Shown: positions 26,832 through 34,059 of the stretch, one piece after another
How positions within the stretch are numbered: position 1 is the stretch's first letter
How the letters are laid out: each line of letters begins with the position of its first letter
Assembly (NCBI GenBank): GCA_035708085.1
Contig: DASSTE010000064.1
Location: 1-35,490, forward strand
Source of the DNA: DASSBR01 sp035708085
GTDB lineage: Bacteria; Pseudomonadota; Gammaproteobacteria; Natronospirales; DASSBR01
Direction of reading: 5' to 3'
DNA length: 35,490 nucleotides
Position numbers and translations under genes: made by a program
The notes under the pieces: generated by a model
The model's input: the letters and a program-made list of their open reading frames with translations, nothing else
Database searches by the model: none
What the model was told of the DNA's origin: nothing

Positions 26832-26953
26832 GACAGGTAGGTGCGATTCGCGCCGCAGCTACCCCTGCCATACAAACTGAGGTTCTGAAAGACACTTCCG
26901 GTAGTTTACCACCAGTTCGCATAATGTATATTATGTTATATAATGGAGATAGG
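26832..26953. other. Convergent intergenic region holding dif
   Basis: 122 bases between the 3' ends of the histidine kinase (plus) and PAP2 (minus) genes. The right half is AT-rich and contains the dif site. No terminator with a U-tract is visible for either gene. Confidence 0.8.
26914..26941 (+). other. dif: dif site (XerC/XerD chromosome-dimer resolution site)
   Basis: The XerC arm AGTTCGCATAA (26914-26924), central hexamer TGTATA (26925-26930) and XerD arm TTATGTTATAT (26931-26941) match the E. coli dif arms GGTGCGCATAA and TTATGTTAAAT and the identical central hexamer at 25 of 28 positions. The inner palindromic half-sites CATAA/TTATG are perfect. Position between convergent genes, KOPS polarity and the strand switch of genes all fit the replication terminus. 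A dif-like copy carried by an Xer-exploiting element is the alternative, but no phage or plasmid gene flanks it. Confidence 0.9.
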
Positions 26954-27598
26954 TCAGAAATCCATCTTCAAACCGACATAGATTCCATGCGGCATGACGC
27001 TCAGCACCAGCGGTACTTTGAGCTGGTGCGCGTACCAGCCCGCCAGGAATCCGACTGCGTAGCCCGCCAACACATCCGTCTGCCAATGGCCCCAGGTTTT
27101 TACCCGCGCCACCATGTCGTAAGCCGGCAGTATCTCCAGCGCGTAAACCCATGGATTGTCATGGCCGTATTCCAGCACAAACGGTGTGATCGATGCGGTA
27201 ATCGCAGAGACTTCGCCGCTGGGAAAGCTGAGATAATTGCAACAGCCCTGAAAGAACTTGTCTGGATCGTTGATCTGTTCGGGTCGCGCCCGCTGAAAAA
27301 CGCGCTTCAGGACAAACGTTGAACCGCCTGCGATGACGGAGGCGTCGATCGACTGCCAGAACGTTTTGCCGATACGGCTTTCGCCGCCTTCCCAGAGTGC
27401 TCCGGCGATTTCCGCTGCGAGCACACCACGTACGACATCGAGTTGGATATTGCGCTGCCAGATCCCGCTATTGTCATAATTCACGCGATGATCGATACCG
27501 AGAGGACCGCCGGCCGCCCATGCCGCCGGCGTCGCCAACACGCAAAGACACAGGACGCAGGCCAAAACCCGCACAAATCCGCGCTTGTTAGAAATCAT
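26954..27598 (-). CDS. PAP2-family phosphatase with altered C2 motif
   Basis: Exported or membrane-associated acid-phosphatase/lipid-phosphatase-like protein of 214 residues: hydrophobic signal segment (GFVRVLACVLCLCVLATPAAWA), then the PAP2 motifs. C1 is K98-x6-R105-P106; C3 is R165-x5-H171-x3-D175. C2 reads PSGE (126-129) where catalytic family members have PSGH, so the general acid histidine is replaced by glutamate. The surrounding SFPSGEVSAITASITPFVLEYG is well kept, suggesting a coherent subfamily and not decay. ATG 27598 is chosen to begin at the signal peptide; no Shine-Dalgarno is visible. Final gene of the minus-strand envelope cluster, next to dif. Confidence 0.82.
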   Translation of the reverse strand: MISNKRGFVRVLACVLCLCVLATPAAWAAGGPLGIDHRVNYDNSGIWQRNIQLDVVRGVLAAEIAGALWEGGESRIGKTFWQSIDASVIAGGSTFVLKRVFQRARPEQINDPDKFFQGCCNYLSFPSGEVSAITASITPFVLEYGHDNPWVYALEILPAYDMVARVKTWGHWQTDVLAGYAVGFLAGWYAHQLKVPLVLSVMPHGIYVGLKMDF

Positions 27599-27625
27599 CC
27601 GGTTAGCGCCCGAGCAGCCGCCGGA

Positions 27626-27739
27626 TTTGTTTTCGTCTTCTTCAACAGAATTCTCCACTACCTTTCCGGTTCGCGCGTCGACAGCGACTTCGAGGCCGCT
27701 GCCGCCGTGTTCTTTTTCCAGCTCTTTGGAAACGGTTTT
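27626..27739 (-). pseudogene. Decayed PepSY-domain fragment
   Basis: In the frame upstream of the PAP2 gene about 38 codons read KTVSKELEKEHGGSGL followed directly by EVAVDARTGKVVENSVEE. Both halves resemble a PepSY domain (a helix with E-K-E-H-G-G, then V-D-A-x-T-G-K-V), but the central strand that normally separates them is missing. No credible start codon or Shine-Dalgarno exists, and the frame runs on into the PAP2 signal peptide. It fills most of the 208-base gap between the beta-barrel and PAP2 genes. Short and by-eye, so uncertain. Confidence 0.4.
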
Positions 27740-27806
27740 TCCATGGGGCGACGCTATCACAGCGCGCCGGCACCCGAGGTTACAGTGCCGTAACCCGGGA
27801 GGCCAA

Positions 27807-28673
27807 TCATTGAAACAGATAGCTAATACCCAGCCCGATCCCGTCATCGTGCAGATGGATGAAATTGCCGTCTTCATGGCTGCGCTCGCCCTGCATGAAG
27901 TAACGGCTGTATCCAAATATCGCCAGGCTCCATCGTCGTGCGAATCGGTAGGTCAGGCCGACACTGGCGTCGGTGTTGGTCTGGGTCAGCCGCACTTCGC
28001 CGCCCTCCTTCCTCAGGCTGTTTATCCACGGCAGGTGGCCGCCATCCAGATTTGCAAACAGATCAAGATGGCGCGCAACCGGGTATACCATGTGCAGCGA
28101 CAACATCGGCACCGGCAGTTCCTGCGTCAGAAAATCTTCCTTCGTTTCGTGGCCGAGGCTGTCGGCTGCCACCGTCGCATTTAATTTGAAATTCAGCAGT
28201 ACATAGGTCAGCCCGATTCCGCCCCACAAGCTTGCGCCGTCCCCGAAGCTCACGATCCGGCGCCGGTAGCTCGCTTCCAGGCGCAGGAAATTGGGGAAAG
28301 TTGTAACGGTGGAGATTTCGCCCGGCGCAATTCGCGTCCCGTTAAATTCGATTGCGTGCGGCAGTACGGTGCTGCCGCTCAAGCTCATGCTGCTGATGGC
28401 GACGTGCACCGCGGCGTCGTCGCCAAGCTGCCGCGCCGCCGTAAGCGTTACCGTTTGCAGCCGATCAATCCCGAGATCTTTCGACAGGTTCAGCGGCGTA
28501 CCGTGTCGGTCCTGTTCCCGGACCCGAATACGGCCGCTCGGCGTGCCGCGCTGCACGGACAGCCGCACGCGCCACGCCGTCTCCGCTTGCGCGGACGCCG
28601 ATGCAAGCGACGCTGCCACTAAAGCAATAAACGCTAAACTGAATCGATGAGGGTGACCTGCGCGAAGCATCAT
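27807..28673 (-). CDS. Outer-membrane beta-barrel protein, unknown function
   Basis: 288 residues with a signal peptide (FSLAFIALVAASLASASAQA) and a mature part of alternating hydrophobic/hydrophilic strands (LRLEASYRRRIVSF, ASLWGGIGLTYVLLNF, DASVGLTYRFARRWSLAIFGYSRYF). It ends GLGISYLFQ, close to the aromatic C-terminal signature of outer-membrane proteins. I do not recognise a family beyond OmpW/porin-like small barrels. Tandem ATGs at 28673 and 28670 follow AGGTG; either is possible. Downstream of the beta-propeller gene by 102 bases, in which I see no definite terminator. Confidence 0.7.
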   Translation of the reverse strand: MMLRAGHPHRFSLAFIALVAASLASASAQAETAWRVRLSVQRGTPSGRIRVREQDRHGTPLNLSKDLGIDRLQTVTLTAARQLGDDAAVHVAISSMSLSGSTVLPHAIEFNGTRIAPGEISTVTTFPNFLRLEASYRRRIVSFGDGASLWGGIGLTYVLLNFKLNATVAADSLGHETKEDFLTQELPVPMLSLHMVYPVARHLDLFANLDGGHLPWINSLRKEGGEVRLTQTNTDASVGLTYRFARRWSLAIFGYSRYFMQGERSHEDGNFIHLHDDGIGLGISYLFQ

Positions 28674-28775
28674 GCACACCTGGCAAATCCATTGCCGTGA
28701 CCGAGTGGTTCCTGACGAAGCTACCACCGCCAGCAATGCTGCAGAATTACCGTTCCTTAACGTTGCGCTTCGGTT

Positions 28776-29822
28776 CTATTGGCGGTCGTCGATCACCAGA
28801 ATTTGCCCATGTTCCGGGTCGCAAACAAAAGCCTTCGTACCGCTTGTCGTGACGCAATGAGCACCCCTGGCAGTGCGCCACAAGCCAACGCGGTGCAATT
28901 TCCCGTTCGCGGATACAGCGACGATCGCCAGCCTCCCCTGCTTTGCGCCCGGCACGTACAGATGATGAAGCCGAGTACTGTACGCGATGATGTCGATACC
29001 GGCAGGCGCCTTGATAGTTGCAACAACCTTGCCGGTTGCGGTCGACAGTTCAGCGACCTTGCCTTCGGTGCACGCGACCAGCAGGTGGTGATGGCCGGCG
29101 AGCGCGAGGCCGCGCGAACCCTGGCAGGTGTTGTGCCATCGTGCCACCACTTTTTTGGTGTGCGTGTTGATGGCTACCGTCGTGCCGTGCCACAGATTGG
29201 TGTAGGCGCGCTGCCGCGCATGATCAAACACCAGCGCTTCGGGGCCGCCGGGAATTGCGATGTCTGTGCTGTGCCGCAATACCGGCTTGCCGTTGCGCGA
29301 GGTCAGATCGAACACTTCAATCTGCTTCTTGTCCGGCTCCGTCACCCACACTTCATGCCCGGCGGCGAGATAGCGGACATAGTCGGGTCCGGACTGCAGC
29401 GGTTGGCGCAGCAAAACCTTCTGGTCGGCGGCGTTGACGACAATGGTTTGCTGATTGGTGCGATCGGTAATGAACAGCAGGTTGCCGTCCTCGGCGACCG
29501 ACGTAACACCCTCGCCGTGTCCTCCGCGATACCGGGATCCGCCGGTCAGCGGCCCTATTTTTACGACCGATAGCGTCGCTGGATTGACCAGGTCGAGGTC
29601 GCCGGTGGCGCCGGCCGGCACCAGAACACGATGGAGCCGGGGAGAAAAGCCAAGGTCGTCAAAGCCGATGCCGTGCGCACCGCCAGGTATTGCGATGGCG
29701 GCGCTGGCCGGCCGCGCGCCTTGATGTGCATCGGCGACGCCCCCGATCGTCAGGCCGAGGATGCAAAGAAATAGCGGCGCCGAAAGCCGGCATATGGCTG
29801 ATAGCTTGTTGCTCTGTTTCAT
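28776..29822 (-). CDS. Secreted YncE-like beta-propeller protein
   Basis: 348 residues with a signal peptide (LFLCILGLTIGGVADA) and six or seven propeller blades built from repeats such as GNLLFITDRTNQQTIVVNAADQ, GHEVWVTEPDKKQIEVFDL, ARQRAYTNLWHGTTVAINTHTKKV and HHLLVACTEGKVAELSTATGKVV. This is the YncE/NHL-like WD40-type periplasmic propeller class, often binding partners or ligands without catalysis. It begins four bases after the glycosyltransferase stop, so the two are co-transcribed. Role unknown; context suggests cell-envelope glycan or lipid handling. Confidence 0.8.
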   Translation of the reverse strand: MKQSNKLSAICRLSAPLFLCILGLTIGGVADAHQGARPASAAIAIPGGAHGIGFDDLGFSPRLHRVLVPAGATGDLDLVNPATLSVVKIGPLTGGSRYRGGHGEGVTSVAEDGNLLFITDRTNQQTIVVNAADQKVLLRQPLQSGPDYVRYLAAGHEVWVTEPDKKQIEVFDLTSRNGKPVLRHSTDIAIPGGPEALVFDHARQRAYTNLWHGTTVAINTHTKKVVARWHNTCQGSRGLALAGHHHLLVACTEGKVAELSTATGKVVATIKAPAGIDIIAYSTRLHHLYVPGAKQGRLAIVAVSANGKLHRVGLWRTARGAHCVTTSGTKAFVCDPEHGQILVIDDRQ

Positions 29823-29826
29823 GGTC

Positions 29827-31428
29827 CTAGTCCGTGTCGAATTGGTCCCACCAATGATGCGCCGGCGGCTCAGGCGTCGGCGGAATCGGTAAACGGTTCG
29901 CGCCCGGCATGACGCGAAACAGCGTCAGCCCGCCCTCCGCCTTGAACGTCTTGACCCTCTCAAAATAAGGCGGCGCCGGTGCCGGCGAAAGCCGCCGATT
30001 GGCGTTGTCGCTATGACCGCCGGGCAGATATTCGCGATTCACCAGCACGTAATCGCCGGGTTTGATGCGACCGGCGTGCACGGACCGATAGAGGGCGCGC
30101 GCGGATCTTACGTACGGCAACGGCGCGCCGAGTTCATACAGCTCCATCGAGCGCGGCCATTGATACGTGATCAGCTTCGCGGGATGCGCGTTGACGGTCG
30201 CTTGCAGCTTTCCGTAGGCCGTCATGTCCAGCAAACGCGGCCCGGCAATTGGCAGCACGACAATTACCAGCGCCGCGAATACCGCCAGAATGGCCATCGC
30301 GCAGCGCCGCAGCCAAGCATGAATTCGTTCAGTGCTGATGCGGCGCGAAACGCAGCCGGGTACGGCCAGCGCCAGCATCGCAATTGCGGGCGCGGCTGGA
30401 AGAATATATTTGCCCTGCTTGGACTGCGACAGCGAAAAGAACAGCAGCGTCCACAGCGCCCATATCAGCGGCAGCCGCCATTCCGCGCGCCGCACGCGCC
30501 TGAGCGCGAACACGATGCCGATCGGGAACAGGAACGCGAGCGGGAACAGGTCGTAGAAGATCGTCTTGCAGTAATACCACCAGGGCTGCAGGTGATCGAA
30601 GCCGACGAGAAAGCGGACGACGTTTTGATACATCACTACCGCACGTACGAAGTCCCAGCCGACAGCGAAGCCGGCGGCCACATACCATGGTGCGTTGACC
30701 AGCAGCACAAGTCCGAGACCCCGGAACGGCTTGATTGACGCAATGCGCCGCCAGAGACCGGCGATTCCGCCATGCTCGAGGCCATTGGCAACCAGCATGT
30801 CGAGGCCGAAGACCGGCAGCGTAATCGCCAGGCCCACCGGCCCCTTCGCGAGTGTCGCGAGCGCCACCCCGCCCCACAGCTCCCAATTGAAGCCCCGGCG
30901 GCCGCCGACGTAGCCGCTGAACGCGATCAGCGTGCCGAGAATCAGCACGCTGTCGGACTGGGCCGTAAAGAAGCCGTAGAGGATCCCCGGCAGCGCGGCC
31001 GCGCTCAGCGGGAGCAGAATCACCGGCCAGTCGGGGAACAGCCGGCGTTGCAGCCTCGGCAGCCAGCCGATCCACAGCAGCAGCGCGAGGTAGCCCGGCA
31101 GGCGGATGGCAGCGGGTATCGGCAGCCCCGCCAGGTGTCCGACAAGCCCCAGCCAGAAATACAACGGCGGGTACTCGATATACGGCACGCCGTTCTTGAT
31201 CGGAATCAGGTACTGCCCCTGCGTCGTCATCTCGCGAATGACTTCGGCGAAGCGCGGCTCCATCGACGGTACCGGCGCATGATTGAACAGTGCGAAGGCA
31301 AAAATTGTGCCGACCGCGGCCAGCAGGACAGCGAGGGGATGCTCTGCACTCCACGCGTGCAATTCATACCAGACGCCAATGCGGGTTCTTGTATGGGGCT
31401 GCGGCGGACTTAAATCGCGGATTTGCAA
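29827..31428 (-). CDS. ArnT-like (GT39/GT83) lipid-linked glycosyltransferase
   Basis: Polytopic inner-membrane GT-C transferase of 533 residues. Members take a sugar from a polyprenyl-phosphate carrier and move it to lipid A, protein or another acceptor in the periplasm. The first periplasmic loop carries MEPRFAEVIREMTTQGQYLIPIKNGVPYIEYPPLYFWL, the ArnT/PMT signature, with the usual Asp-Glu pair reading Met-Glu. About a dozen hydrophobic segments follow, then a periplasmic C-terminal domain (about 390-533). The furthest start is TTG at 31428 without a Shine-Dalgarno; the true start is uncertain by up to about 25 codons. First gene of the minus-strand envelope cluster. Confidence 0.85.
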   Translation of the reverse strand: MQIRDLSPPQPHTRTRIGVWYELHAWSAEHPLAVLLAAVGTIFAFALFNHAPVPSMEPRFAEVIREMTTQGQYLIPIKNGVPYIEYPPLYFWLGLVGHLAGLPIPAAIRLPGYLALLLWIGWLPRLQRRLFPDWPVILLPLSAAALPGILYGFFTAQSDSVLILGTLIAFSGYVGGRRGFNWELWGGVALATLAKGPVGLAITLPVFGLDMLVANGLEHGGIAGLWRRIASIKPFRGLGLVLLVNAPWYVAAGFAVGWDFVRAVVMYQNVVRFLVGFDHLQPWWYYCKTIFYDLFPLAFLFPIGIVFALRRVRRAEWRLPLIWALWTLLFFSLSQSKQGKYILPAAPAIAMLALAVPGCVSRRISTERIHAWLRRCAMAILAVFAALVIVVLPIAGPRLLDMTAYGKLQATVNAHPAKLITYQWPRSMELYELGAPLPYVRSARALYRSVHAGRIKPGDYVLVNREYLPGGHSDNANRRLSPAPAPPYFERVKTFKAEGGLTLFRVMPGANRLPIPPTPEPPAHHWWDQFDTD

Positions 31429-31620
31429 GGGCGGCTACACGTCGGGGACTCGTTGAGACTAAAGACGCGCCTTCGCCCGATCAACTTACCATTGCGTAAT
31501 CTTCTGGCAACATTGGCCGCTAGCCGCTACTCTCACGCGGAAATGGCGTGGTGAACCGTCATACGATTGTCACATCGCGGCAATAGACTTGCGCCCCGCA
31601 CACGGATAAACAAGAGCCAT
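31429..31620. promoter_or_regulatory. Divergent intergenic region, glycosyltransferase / phoB
   Basis: 192 bases between the divergent starts. The phoB side holds the Pho box and -10 listed separately. On the glycosyltransferase side I see no convincing promoter. Confidence 0.5.
31556..31589 (+). promoter_or_regulatory. Pho box and -10 of phoB
   Basis: Two direct heptamers, CCGTCAT (31556-31562) and TTGTCAC (31567-31573), are separated by four bases, as in the E. coli Pho box CTGTCAT-N4-CTGTCAY (13 of 18 positions agree). A -10 candidate TAGACT (31584-31589) begins ten bases after the box, the spacing of E. coli Pho promoters, in which PhoB replaces the -35 contact. Implies autoregulation and phosphate-starvation induction of phoB-phoR-porin. 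Confidence 0.75.
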
Positions 31621-32313
31621 ATGCAAGACAAGCACATACTGGTAGTCGAGGACGAGGAACCGATTCGGCGGATGATCCGGTTCAGTCTGGAGCGGGCGAA
31701 ATTTCGAGTCAGCGATGCGGCCGATGCAGCGGCGGCGCGTCTTGCGATCGCCGAAGCAAGTCCCGACCTTGTCCTGCTCGACTGGATGTTGCCGGGTGTG
31801 AGCGGCCTTGAGCTGGCGCGCGAACTGCGTGCGGACGCGGGAACCCGCGACCTTCCCATCATCATGGTGACGGCGCGTGTCGAGGAAGAAGATCGGGTCC
31901 GCGGCCTCGACCTCGGCTGCGACGACTACGTTACCAAGCCATTTTCACCGTCGGAACTCGTGGCCCGCATTCGTGCGGTGCTGCGGCGAACATCGCCGGG
32001 CGGCGCCGAGCAGCGCATCGAGCTCGGCGGCCTGACTATAGACGGCGCCGGCCAGCGCGTCAGCGCCGATGGGCAGCCGATTGCGCTCGGGCCGACAGAA
32101 TACCGGTTGCTGACATTCCTGGCCGGTCACCCGGAGCGCGTCTACAGCCGCGAACAACTGCTGGACCGGGTCTGGGGGCGTAACGTTTATATCGACGAGC
32201 GCACCGTCGATGTGCATATCCGGCGGTTGCGAAAGGCGCTCGCGCCTTACGACTACGACCGCCTGATACAAACTGTGCGCGGCAGCGGCTATCGGTTTTC
32301 TCACCATGAGTGA
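31621..32313 (+). CDS. phoB: PhoB, phosphate-regulon response regulator
   Basis: OmpR-family regulator that activates Pho-box promoters when phosphorylated. The 230 residues have a receiver domain with acidic pair E10/D11, phospho-acceptor Asp54 (LVLLDWMLPG) and KPF near 105, then a winged-helix DNA-binding domain (LGPTEYRLLTFLAGHPERVYSREQLLDRVWG; TVDVHIRRLRKAL; RGSGYRF). Length and residue numbering agree with E. coli PhoB (229). ATG 31621 is set by homology; upstream in-frame codons cover the Pho box. phoR overlaps its end by eight bases. Confidence 0.95.
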   Translation: MQDKHILVVEDEEPIRRMIRFSLERAKFRVSDAADAAAARLAIAEASPDLVLLDWMLPGVSGLELARELRADAGTRDLPIIMVTARVEEEDRVRGLDLGCDDYVTKPFSPSELVARIRAVLRRTSPGGAEQRIELGGLTIDGAGQRVSADGQPIALGPTEYRLLTFLAGHPERVYSREQLLDRVWGRNVYIDERTVDVHIRRLRKALAPYDYDRLIQTVRGSGYRFSHHE

Positions 32314-33046
32314 TAAGCGAACTGGCGGCGATCTCGAACGCATCGACCAGATTCGGCGCGACTTCGTCGCCAACGCCTCGCACGAACTGCGCACGCCGCT
32401 GACCGTATTGCGCGGCTATCTCGACATGATGAACGAAGAAGCCGTTGCCGGCGGTGCGCTTGAACCCTGGCGCGAGCCGCTCGAAAACATGGGGCAGCAG
32501 GCGGAGCGCATGGAGCGAATTATCGGCGACATGTTGACCCTTGCGCGACTTGAAGTGGAAGGCTCGCCGCGCAGCGATGAGCGCGTCGACGTCCCCGCTA
32601 TGCTCGACAAGATCATGCGGCAGGCGAAGTCGATGGCGCAAGACAATCACGTGCTGCAATTTCATGTGCAAGAGGGGTTGGAGCTGCGGGGACAGGCGGC
32701 TGAACTCGAAAACGCCTTTTCGAACCTCGTATTCAACGCGGTGCAACATACGCCGCCGGGCACGCGCATCGACGTTCGCTGGCACTGCCAGGGCCGCGAG
32801 GCTGTCTTCGAAGTCAGCGACAACGGCCAGGGTATCCCGGCCAACGAAATCCCCCGCCTGACAGAACGCTTTTACCGCGTCGACGTCGCCCGCTCGCGCG
32901 CAACCGGGGGTACCGGTCTCGGCCTTGCCATCGTCAAACACGCGATCGAACGCCATGATAGTCGCCTGGATATCGAGAGCCAGCCAGGCGCCGGCGCTGT
33001 CTTCAGTTGCCGATTTCCACCTGCACGCATCTTTGGGGATCAATGA
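32306..33046 (+). CDS. phoR: PhoR-like histidine kinase lacking membrane and PAS regions
   Basis: Should phosphorylate and dephosphorylate PhoB. Only the kinase core is present: 246 residues against about 430 in E. coli PhoR. The H box RRDFVANASHELRTPLTVLRGYL puts the phospho-acceptor at His26, and the ATPase domain is complete (N box AFSNLVFNAVQHTP; G1 DNGQGIP; F box ERFYRV; G2 GGTGLGLAIVKH). The transmembrane helices, charged linker and PAS domain that link PhoR to the Pst-PhoU complex are absent. No open frame upstream could encode them: phoB occupies that sequence. ATG 32306 lies within the phoB end, so translation is coupled. The product should be cytosolic. Confidence 0.9.
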   Translation: MSDKRTGGDLERIDQIRRDFVANASHELRTPLTVLRGYLDMMNEEAVAGGALEPWREPLENMGQQAERMERIIGDMLTLARLEVEGSPRSDERVDVPAMLDKIMRQAKSMAQDNHVLQFHVQEGLELRGQAAELENAFSNLVFNAVQHTPPGTRIDVRWHCQGREAVFEVSDNGQGIPANEIPRLTERFYRVDVARSRATGGTGLGLAIVKHAIERHDSRLDIESQPGAGAVFSCRFPPARIFGDQ

Positions 33047-34059
33047 TCGAAAAAAAGGTGGCTGCCCTGGCGGCAGCTTTGACCATGGCCGCCGGCTTCA
33101 GTGCTCCGGCGCTGGCAGATTCCACGACTGTTCACGGGGAGATGTTCACCGACTTCAGCTGGCTGGACCAGCAGCAGGACGGGCAGGATACGAACCTGTC
33201 GGGTTACGGTCTCGACGTCAAGCGGTTCTACCTGGGCGTGGAGCACGCTTTCGATGACTCTTGGTCGGCCGATATTACGACTGATTTCAACTACAAGCGG
33301 CAGGACGGCGAAACGCAGGTTTACGTGAAGAAAGCTTACGTTCAGGCGAGCTTCAGTCCTGCCGCCATATTTCGTGCCGGCTCCGCCGCGATGCCGTGGA
33401 TTCCGTTTGCAGAGCATATCTATGGCTATCGTTACGTCGATGAAGTGATCGTCGATCGCCTGAATTTCGGCAACTCGTACGACTGGGGCATACATCTGGG
33501 TGGCAAGACCGCCGGCATCCTCAGCTACCAGACGGCGTTGGTCAATGGCGGCGGTTACAAGAATCCGACGCGCAACCACGGCATGGATGTCGCCGCGCGG
33601 GTCAGTGTGCAACCGGTCGACGGGCTGATCTTCGCGTTAGGGGGCTATAGCGGCCACCGCGGCATGGATTTCGCCGATGCGCCGGCGAACCGTACGGCAA
33701 CGCGTATAGACGCGCTGGCGGCCTATGTGCAAGAGGCATTTCGGGTCGGCGCGGAGTGTTTTCGCGCGAGCAACTGGAATCATGTGACGACCGTGAAGCC
33801 CGATTCCGCCAACGGCTATTCCATCTTCGCAAGCTTTGCAGTCGGCTGGAACATGAGCATTTTTGGCCGCTACGATCGCGCCAACCTGAGCAGAAGCCTT
33901 AATCCTTCGCTCACGGATGAATACTACAACTTCGGTGCTGCCTGGCAGGTGCGCAACAACATCGACATCGCACTGGTTTACAAGCACGAAAACCGGAGCA
34001 GCAACAACAGCGAGTTGAGGACGGCAGAGATCGGCGTCGCCGCAAAAATAAAGTTCTAG
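33043..34059 (+). CDS. Outer-membrane porin (phosphate-selective OprO/OprP-like), Pho-operon member
   Basis: 338-residue beta-barrel: signal peptide (VAALAAALTMAAGFSAPALA) then porin strands (TVHGEMFTDFSWLDQQ; YGLDVKRFYLGVEHAFDDSWSADITTDFNY; VYVKKAYVQASFSPAAIFRAGSAAMPWIPF), ending AAKIKF with the terminal Phe. The overall pattern resembles the OprO/OprP/phosphate-selective porin superfamily; anion selectivity cannot be proved by eye. The ATG overlaps the phoR stop (ATGA), with GGGGA upstream. Being the third gene behind a Pho box, it is likely induced by phosphate limitation, which supports a role in phosphate uptake. Its stop overlaps the RND gene stop on the other strand in CTAG. Confidence 0.8.
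   Translation: MIEKKVAALAAALTMAAGFSAPALADSTTVHGEMFTDFSWLDQQQDGQDTNLSGYGLDVKRFYLGVEHAFDDSWSADITTDFNYKRQDGETQVYVKKAYVQASFSPAAIFRAGSAAMPWIPFAEHIYGYRYVDEVIVDRLNFGNSYDWGIHLGGKTAGILSYQTALVNGGGYKNPTRNHGMDVAARVSVQPVDGLIFALGGYSGHRGMDFADAPANRTATRIDALAAYVQEAFRVGAECFRASNWNHVTTVKPDSANGYSIFASFAVGWNMSIFGRYDRANLSRSLNPSLTDEYYNFGAAWQVRNNIDIALVYKHENRSSNNSELRTAEIGVAAKIKF

Noticed and set aside
26865..26872. Reversed KOPS motif just left of dif
   Set aside because: Reads CCCTGCCA, one base off CCCTNCCC, so not counted.
26914..26941. dif-like site of an Xer-exploiting mobile element
   Set aside because: No phage, plasmid or cassette genes and no second copy in the window; KOPS polarity and gene strand switch favour the chromosomal dif.
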